DNA from: Lachnospiraceae bacterium
GTDB lineage: Bacteria > Bacillota > Clostridia > Lachnospirales > Lachnospiraceae
DNA: 64,000 nucleotides
Assembly: GCA_017940415.1 (NCBI GenBank)
Contig: JAGAYR010000026.1
Span: forward strand, 124,001-188,000
Direction: 5' to 3'
Shown: in pieces, positions 58,183 to 64,000 of the stretch
Layout of the letters: each line of letters opens with the position of its first letter
Position numbering within the stretch: position 1 is the stretch's first letter
Notes under the pieces: generated by a model
What the model was told of the DNA's origin: nothing
Database searches by the model: none
What the model saw: the letters and a program-made list of their open reading frames with translations, nothing else
Translations under genes and position numbers: made by a program

Positions 58183-60840
58183 ATGAAAAAATCAGTAAAA
58201 CAATCATATATATATATCATTTCCCCTTTTATTACATGCTGCATATTATTGACGGTCTATTTCATGAAGGGCATTTTTCCTTTCGGTTCTCGAAGTGTAG
58301 CATATTACGATATGGTTCAGCAGTATATTCCGTTTTATTATAAGACATGGGATATATTACATGGTTTGTCTTCACTGACTTTTGACTGGTCTACCGGGCT
58401 TGGATCATCATGGGCAGATAATATTGGCAATTACATACTAAGCCCTTTTAATCTGTTTTTTTATTTTGTAAGTCGCGATGGCATTTTTAGCAGTATGTCA
58501 TTTTTTTTGATGTTAAAACTTGCAGTAGCTTCTTTTTTTATGAGTTTTTATGTGCTGAAAAGCCATAAGAACATAAAAGAGATTTTCGCCTTGATTTTGG
58601 GCATTTCATATGCTTTTTGTGCATATAATCTTCAATATTATTCAAATATTCAGTTTCTCGACATAGTGGCTTTGTTTCCGCTACTGGTATATGGACATGA
58701 TCTTCTTTTGAAAAAGTATAGGTATGCTTTATATCTTGTTATGCTGACATTGAGCATGATCATAAGTATATATCTTTCTTATATGATATGCGTTTATCTT
58801 GTTATAAGAACTTTTTTGATTATCAGAAAAGAAGAGCAGGTAAGCAGATTTAAAACAGCTTGTATTTTCTCCGTGATTTCTCTTGTTTCGTTTCTTTTGT
58901 CTTCTGTAGTATCTGTTCCTGCAATTTATGTTCTTCTTTCCTCTAATAGAAGCGATGTTTGGAATTCGCAGGGTGGATATTGGGATATTATCAGGACTCT
59001 GACTTCTGCGTACGGTGATCAGTATAAATATTTTATGCTTTTCGGATGCGAAGGCGCATTGGCAATTATTGTTTTTGTATTGATTTTCAGGCGTGATTAT
59101 GCCGTAAAGATATATGGCAGGATAGTTTTGACTGCTTTGTTAATAGTTCCTGTATTTGTCGAAGGAACAAATCTGTTATGGCATATAGGTGGATATGTAC
59201 ATTTTCCTATGCGCTTTGGTTATATATTGTCTTTTGAATCGCTGTCTTTGATTGCTTCTTATATTTCGACTGAAGAAGAATCTGAATCGATAAAAACAAT
59301 ACGCAAAATTTCTTTATATTTTTCATTTGCCCTGATTCCGGTCGTGTTGTTTGTATTATATAAATTTATAACTCCGTTTTCAGTATATGGTATAAGGGAT
59401 ATTAGCCAATATCCAGCAACTGTATTTTGCATTTTATCTGCTTTTATATGTATTGTTTTTTGCTGCATATGTAATAGAAAAAATCATTTGATCATTCTCT
59501 TATCAGCGATTTTCATTTGTCAGTGTACCATCGGGACTTATGGATTTGTTGGTCCTGAAAAGGAGTGGTCTGCCGAATGTTCCTCTGAATTATTAGCTTC
59601 TTCAATTGAATTAGATGATTTAAAGAATTCTGATTCCGGTTCTTTTGTAAGATATAAAAATATTGGTAGCAGTTTAGTTACAAATTATCCGCTTGTCACA
59701 GAGCTGAATGCATGCTCCGGATGGTCCTCGGGAGTTAATGCCAATCTTTTGCATCTTAGAGATTCTCTCGGGTATTCAACGGCATATACCAGGATTCTGG
59801 ATGAAGGGGGGACTGTATTTTCTGACGAACTGTTTGGCGTCGGCAAGATTATAAGCAGATCTTCAGAGAATACTTCTTTGTATTCTTATGAAAATACAAT
59901 TGGGGATTATAATGTTTATTCATCAAATTATGTACTTCCGTTTGTGATAAATATTGATCATGTTCCGGAAATTCCTGTTGATTCCGATATTTTTGATTAT
60001 CAAAATCTGATATTTTCGGATCTTACCGGAATAGATAAACCTCTGATCACAAATATATATTCCTATTTTGGATCTTTTGATGAATTTAATATGTCAGACA
60101 GGCTTCACTTTGATTTGGAGATAGACGGGGAAAAAACTCTTTATGTTTATGCCTGTGGCTATCAATTTGGAGTTCTTGTTAACTATGATATTAAAGCAAT
60201 TCCCTATTTGAATGACTATGAAAATTTCATTTATCCTACAGCATTTACAAACGGTCTGCTGGAATGCGGAACATATAAAGATGAATATGTGTCTCTGGAC
60301 CTGATACCGGATCCGGATTATTATGCTGAGGCTTCAGATTATTTCTGCATTATGGTTGGAGAAATGGATATGTCACTGCTTCGAGAGGGAAATGCTGCGC
60401 TTTCGTGTGGAAGCGTTTCGGACGTTACTCTATCAAAAAGCAGTTTAAGAGTGACCGGTATGGCCGATTCGGATGGTTATCTTTTGATGCCTGTGGGCTA
60501 TAATGACGGCTTTGAATGTCTTGTTAACGGAAAAAAAATTAATTTGATTCCTGTATTGAATGATGCTTTGATCCTTGTTCCTATAACTGAGGGAGCATAT
60601 GATGTACAAATTACATTTTTACCGAAGGGATTATACATCGGACTTATTCTCACTGCTTTGGGCGCTTTAGCACTAATTGTTTTTATTTTGTATAATCGTA
60701 AATCCTCAGATGAGAATACAATCATATTAAATCTTGGGAAAGCTTTTTATTATCTTATAGTTGTAGCTTGTGTCCTTATTGGTGTTTTTATATATCTGAT
60801 TCCTGTAGCTTGCAACATATTGTTTCGAATAATGACATGA
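58183..60840 (+). CDS. YfhO-family membrane glycosylation protein
   Basis: An 885-residue protein with 12-14 membrane segments. FGSRSVAYYDMVQQYIPFYYKTWDIL (about 32-57) is the acidic first loop of the family, followed by FDWSTGLGSSWADNIGNYILSPFNLF, a strong YfhO signature. The C-terminal third is extracytoplasmic and beta-rich, then a final helix (LYIGLILTALGALALIVFIL) and a hydrophobic tail close the protein. It should transfer a sugar from a lipid carrier to a wall polymer outside the membrane. It is a distant paralogue of the 46425-48764 protein. The DNA is much richer in A and T than the first 50 kb. It overlaps the next gene as ATGA. Confidence 0.88.
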   Translation: MKKSVKQSYIYIISPFITCCILLTVYFMKGIFPFGSRSVAYYDMVQQYIPFYYKTWDILHGLSSLTFDWSTGLGSSWADNIGNYILSPFNLFFYFVSRDGIFSSMSFFLMLKLAVASFFMSFYVLKSHKNIKEIFALILGISYAFCAYNLQYYSNIQFLDIVALFPLLVYGHDLLLKKYRYALYLVMLTLSMIISIYLSYMICVYLVIRTFLIIRKEEQVSRFKTACIFSVISLVSFLLSSVVSVPAIYVLLSSNRSDVWNSQGGYWDIIRTLTSAYGDQYKYFMLFGCEGALAIIVFVLIFRRDYAVKIYGRIVLTALLIVPVFVEGTNLLWHIGGYVHFPMRFGYILSFESLSLIASYISTEEESESIKTIRKISLYFSFALIPVVLFVLYKFITPFSVYGIRDISQYPATVFCILSAFICIVFCCICNRKNHLIILLSAIFICQCTIGTYGFVGPEKEWSAECSSELLASSIELDDLKNSDSGSFVRYKNIGSSLVTNYPLVTELNACSGWSSGVNANLLHLRDSLGYSTAYTRILDEGGTVFSDELFGVGKIISRSSENTSLYSYENTIGDYNVYSSNYVLPFVINIDHVPEIPVDSDIFDYQNLIFSDLTGIDKPLITNIYSYFGSFDEFNMSDRLHFDLEIDGEKTLYVYACGYQFGVLVNYDIKAIPYLNDYENFIYPTAFTNGLLECGTYKDEYVSLDLIPDPDYYAEASDYFCIMVGEMDMSLLREGNAALSCGSVSDVTLSKSSLRVTGMADSDGYLLMPVGYNDGFECLVNGKKINLIPVLNDALILVPITEGAYDVQITFLPKGLYIGLILTALGALALIVFILYNRKSSDENTIILNLGKAFYYLIVVACVLIGVFIYLIPVACNILFRIMT

Positions 60841-62273
60841 ATAAGAAAACTTCGAAATTATATAATTCCATATCATATTTAATACTTGCCGGGATTGCGT
60901 TTCTGACAACTTGTGTTTCGCCTACACTCATTAAGGCGTCTGAATTTGAGAACCCGGACAGCTCAGCATTCAGATATATGGGGATGCTTATGGCTAAAGG
61001 AGGGGTGCCTTACCGTGATGCTTTTGATAATAAGGGACCTTTAATGTATTTTATCGAATTTGTCGGATATATTCTCGGTAAGAAAATCGGCCTGTATTTG
61101 GTTGAGTTTTTATTTGTATTTTCTTTTTTTCTTGTTTCGTACATTATTATTAAAAGGTTCGTTTCCGGTAAAATTGCTGTTCTTACTGTTATTGCAGCAG
61201 CTTCACCTCTTGGGGTTTTCTATATGGGTAATCTGACAGAAGAATATTCCATGCTTTTTCTGGCATTAGGAATTCTTGTTTTCATAGATTTTTTTCTGTT
61301 TGATAAAGATTCATTTTGGCGGATTTTTATATGCGGAACTTGTTTTGGCGCTGTATTACTTATAAGAGCTAATATGGCCGGGATGTGGCCTGTTTTTTGC
61401 ATTTATGTGATTGTTGATCAATTGAAAAAGAATCATAAGCTTCCCGTAAAATATATTTCTGAATTTGTTTTGGGATCTGCCGCGATTATAGTTCCTTTTG
61501 TTTTTTGGTTATTTTCTAAAGGGGCGCTGCCTGAATTCTGGAAAGATTATATTGTTACTAATTTTGCATATGCAGGTGGTGCAGCATCTCTTAAAGGTGT
61601 CTTGTTTTGCTGCATTCATTTTGCCACGGTTTCGTATATCGAAATCTATGTCATATTTTTACTCTTTATAATATTAAAGAAAGAAAATATTGCATTTAAT
61701 GTCGTATATATTGTTTTTATGCTTTTTAATTTGTATATGTCCTGCATGGCGGGGGTTGTATATGATCATTACGGTATGATTCTGATTCCCTCTCTTATAT
61801 ATCCTGCATCGGTGTTGGTCAAATATGTATTATCTTTAGATTTTTTCAAAACCGGGAAATACTATGTTGCAATTTTCCTGACGCTGATTTCCTTAGTGTT
61901 TTTTGTGTTTGTATATAAGAATCTTATTGTTTTTACCGAGCAAATCAAGAATGGCGAAAAAGTAAGCACGGAGAGGACTGAGGTATTAAATCTTATTAAC
62001 GAGTATGCAGGAGAAGATGACAGAATTCTTGTACTTGGCTATGATCCGCAGTATTACATTGATGCCGACAGATTGTGCTCATCCAAATTTTATTATTCCT
62101 TTTTCTATGATCATTATCCCGATGGAACTGATGCGGTTATAGAGGACTTGAATCAAAATCTTCCGAAAGTGGTTGTCTGCTTAAATGCATCGGAAAATAT
62201 GTTCCTTTTTGAGAATTATGACAAGTATGAAAAAGTATATCAACGTGGAGTATGGGTGCTGAGAGAAGAATGA
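60837..62273 (+). CDS. GT39/ArnT-like membrane glycosyltransferase
   Basis: A 478-residue protein with about 10-11 membrane segments. ENPDSSAFRYMGMLMAKGGVPYRDAFDNKGPLMYFIEF (residues 35-72 or so) is the first-loop signature of GT39/PMT-type GT-C enzymes, with Asp as likely catalytic base and the KGP acceptor-side motif. The C-terminal 80 residues are soluble (EDDRILVLGYDPQYYIDADRLC). Such enzymes use polyprenyl-phosphate sugars, which the two GT2 enzymes next door may make. The ATG overlaps the stop of the YfhO gene as ATGA, and its own stop overlaps the next gene in the same way. The DNA is AT-rich like its neighbours. Confidence 0.83.
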   Translation: MNKKTSKLYNSISYLILAGIAFLTTCVSPTLIKASEFENPDSSAFRYMGMLMAKGGVPYRDAFDNKGPLMYFIEFVGYILGKKIGLYLVEFLFVFSFFLVSYIIIKRFVSGKIAVLTVIAAASPLGVFYMGNLTEEYSMLFLALGILVFIDFFLFDKDSFWRIFICGTCFGAVLLIRANMAGMWPVFCIYVIVDQLKKNHKLPVKYISEFVLGSAAIIVPFVFWLFSKGALPEFWKDYIVTNFAYAGGAASLKGVLFCCIHFATVSYIEIYVIFLLFIILKKENIAFNVVYIVFMLFNLYMSCMAGVVYDHYGMILIPSLIYPASVLVKYVLSLDFFKTGKYYVAIFLTLISLVFFVFVYKNLIVFTEQIKNGEKVSTERTEVLNLINEYAGEDDRILVLGYDPQYYIDADRLCSSKFYYSFFYDHYPDGTDAVIEDLNQNLPKVVVCLNASENMFLFENYDKYEKVYQRGVWVLREE

Positions 62274-64000
62274 AAACAATTATTTCAAAATATTTCAAGA
62301 TAAAATGCTTAATAAGCATAGTTCTTGCTTTTTTCATGACAGCAGGCCATTGCATTGCGTTTTCATATACTTGCAATGTTCCTGTTCAAACGATTATTTT
62401 ATTTCCGATAAGAACTATAATTGTATTTTTTGTGCTTTCGTTTTTGTATCATCTTTTTGATTTTTGTAGGCCTCATAAGGCTAAATATAATCTTAACTTA
62501 ATCTATCTTGCTTCGTTTTTGCTTTTATCGTGTTTTTATATTATAGAGTTTCTGGCACTTTATCCCGGAATATTCGCCTATGATGCTCCTTATCAGCTGG
62601 TTATGTATCTGACTGATACAATCTCGGAGTGGCACCCCGCATTACATACATACATATTGGGTAAAATTATCGAACTTTCTTTTACTTGCGGCCTGGACGT
62701 TATTGCAGGAATAGCAGTATATACGATCGTTCAGTTTACGGTTGTTGCTCTTTGCTTTTCATATGTTTTAAGACTGGTTTATGCAAAGAGCGGCAGCATT
62801 ATCCTGTGGCTGGTTTCGATTGTATTTCTCGGTTGTTTCCCAACCATATCGTTGGAAACCATGACGGCATCCAAGGATACATTTTTTATGGGATTCTTTG
62901 TGCTGTCTATTGCTTTGACGATTGAACTGCTTTCGGATGTGGAATCATTTAAAAAATCCCGTATAAAATGCATCTTCTGGGTGATTTCTGCTCTTGGAAT
63001 GATAATATTCAGAAACAATTGTATTTATGCCATACCTGTTCTTTTTATTCTGCTTATATGCGTTTCAGAAAAGAAGTTTTTTGTTATAAAGCTGATAATT
63101 GCGGTTTTGATAGGTTTTGTTTTGTATAAAACCGCTTTTGTCGGTGCGGTTGTTAAAGCTGAAGAAAACGGTGTGGAGACTTTATCACTTCCTGCACAAC
63201 AGCTCACCAAGATATATCTTGATCCGGACTCTGATATTTCCGATGGTGAAAGAATGATCATTGAGAGATTGATAGGAGAGGATGGAAGAACTCACTTTAT
63301 TCCTTCGTCCGCAGATGTTGTTAAGGGCGCTGTCGATGTTGCGTTTTATCGCCAATATAAAAAGGAAATTAAGAAATTGTGGCTGGATCTGGTGCTCAGA
63401 AATCCCGGAAAGGCTACAAGGGCATTTGCTGACTTAACATGTGGTTTCTGGTATCCGGTTTATGATCTGACATTTCTAAACAATGGTGAAAAAGCATATT
63501 GGTGCGTTTACAGCCTTTCTCCATATTATATAGAATCAAGAATTCCGGGTTTGCTTAAGTTATACCTGTTCTTTAATCATACTGATTTTTCTGACTTAAA
63601 GATGATACCGGTATACTTGATATTTGCTCCGGCTACTTTTTTCTATATTTTCATCATTATGCTCGGATATGCTTTGGCACGGAAAAACAAAGCTTTTATT
63701 TCAGTCTTTATATATACTTTTGCCTATTGGGGAACGTTTCTTTTCGGCCCTGTTGCACTGGTCAGATATACAACATATATGTTTGCAATGTTACCGTTGT
63801 ATTTTGTTCTGATTTCGAATAAAACTGATAAAGTTGAAGAAATACCCGACATTTTCAAGAATAAGAACAAAATTTGTGATCTTGCCTCAGGTGCAGCTGT
63901 ATTTTTATTATCTTTTATTTTCTCTCTTCAGAGTAATTCCAATATCTTTGTTTATAGGGAGCAGGGGGTTGATTCTGCCGTATTTCAGTATGTGGCAAAA
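62270..64000 (+). CDS. DUF6020-like polytopic membrane protein (3' end beyond window)
   Basis: The frame is open for 577 codons from ATG 62270 to the window end, so the protein is incomplete. It has at least nine hydrophobic segments. EFLALYPGIFAYDAPYQLVMYLTDTISEWHPALHT (the YPG...DAxxQ...WHP pattern) is the signature I associate with DUF6020, a GT-C-like family of unknown activity. A soluble stretch (about 300-400, ENGVETLSLPAQQLTKIYLD) is extracytoplasmic. The ATG overlaps the previous stop as ATGA. With the YfhO and GT39-like proteins it makes three consecutive GT-C-type transferases, as expected for a locus decorating one wall glycan with several sugars. Confidence 0.75.
   Translation, partial: MKTIISKYFKIKCLISIVLAFFMTAGHCIAFSYTCNVPVQTIILFPIRTIIVFFVLSFLYHLFDFCRPHKAKYNLNLIYLASFLLLSCFYIIEFLALYPGIFAYDAPYQLVMYLTDTISEWHPALHTYILGKIIELSFTCGLDVIAGIAVYTIVQFTVVALCFSYVLRLVYAKSGSIILWLVSIVFLGCFPTISLETMTASKDTFFMGFFVLSIALTIELLSDVESFKKSRIKCIFWVISALGMIIFRNNCIYAIPVLFILLICVSEKKFFVIKLIIAVLIGFVLYKTAFVGAVVKAEENGVETLSLPAQQLTKIYLDPDSDISDGERMIIERLIGEDGRTHFIPSSADVVKGAVDVAFYRQYKKEIKKLWLDLVLRNPGKATRAFADLTCGFWYPVYDLTFLNNGEKAYWCVYSLSPYYIESRIPGLLKLYLFFNHTDFSDLKMIPVYLIFAPATFFYIFIIMLGYALARKNKAFISVFIYTFAYWGTFLFGPVALVRYTTYMFAMLPLYFVLISNKTDKVEEIPDIFKNKNKICDLASGAAVFLLSFIFSLQSNSNIFVYREQGVDSAVFQYVAK

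Overview
The window reads as a chromosomal segment of a low-to-moderate GC, Gram-positive anaerobe of class Clostridia, most likely family Lachnospiraceae (Butyrivibrio/Roseburia-like). The evidence is a Gram-positive-type Pel exopolysaccharide operon, a class B sortase with BspA-type leucine-rich-repeat surface proteins, a Clostridia-style 6S RNA, ATP-type PEP carboxykinase, a bacterial M18 aminopeptidase, a zinc-ribbon Ser/Thr kinase with a DUF6273 tail, and tight ATGA gene overlaps. The genus is inferred, not proven. No rRNA, tRNA, CRISPR array, prophage or intact insertion sequence was seen, and no gene-free stretch exceeds 300 bases.

Layout. (1) 84-7916: pel operon: SDR-PelD fusion, PelE, a DUF2194 deacetylase-like protein, PelF and PelG. 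(2) 7930-16267: seven co-directional, nearly gapless genes for glycan synthesis: DUF2304, GT4, GT2, a DUF4874/DUF4832-like protein, a large membrane protein, a Stealth phosphotransferase and an NTP_transf_5 nucleotidyltransferase. (3) 16279-20481: a peptide-export or RiPP-like cassette: a 180-residue precursor-like protein whose leader carries AEGIYAASG, an ABC exporter without a peptidase domain, a PqqD/HPr-kinase-like fusion on the opposite strand, and a small membrane-tethered Ser/His signal-peptidase-like protein. Together with the nucleotidyltransferase this is the best candidate here for an undescribed system. (4) 20572-37470: housekeeping: pckA, 6S RNA, YihY, pheST, M18 peptidase, queA-PilZ-VanZ-tyrA, a lipoprotein, an EF-G-like GTPase and leuS. 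(5) 37476-48764: sortase B, two BspA-like surface proteins (the first with an unusual TPKTAD sorting signal) and a YfhO membrane protein. (6) 48824-53390, minus strand: a PPP-type phosphatase, a Ser/Thr kinase and a protein with eight tandem SHOCT-like repeats. (7) 53616-55319: a PilB/GspE ATPase with a c-di-GMP-type MshEN domain. (8) 55386-64000: wecB, two GT2 enzymes and, divergently, YfhO, GT39-like and DUF6020-like membrane proteins in visibly AT-richer DNA.

How the parts fit. Most accessory genes build or decorate the cell surface: Pel polysaccharide, further glycans, sortase-anchored proteins and lipid-linked sugar transfer. Three proteins carry recognisable c-di-GMP-binding signatures (the PelD I-site, a PilZ domain and MshEN on the pilus ATPase), so c-di-GMP probably coordinates matrix production and pilus or secretion function. 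A 76-nt perfect-armed palindrome after the EF-G-like gene shares a 22-nt core with a half copy at 48761, suggesting a REP-like repeat family.
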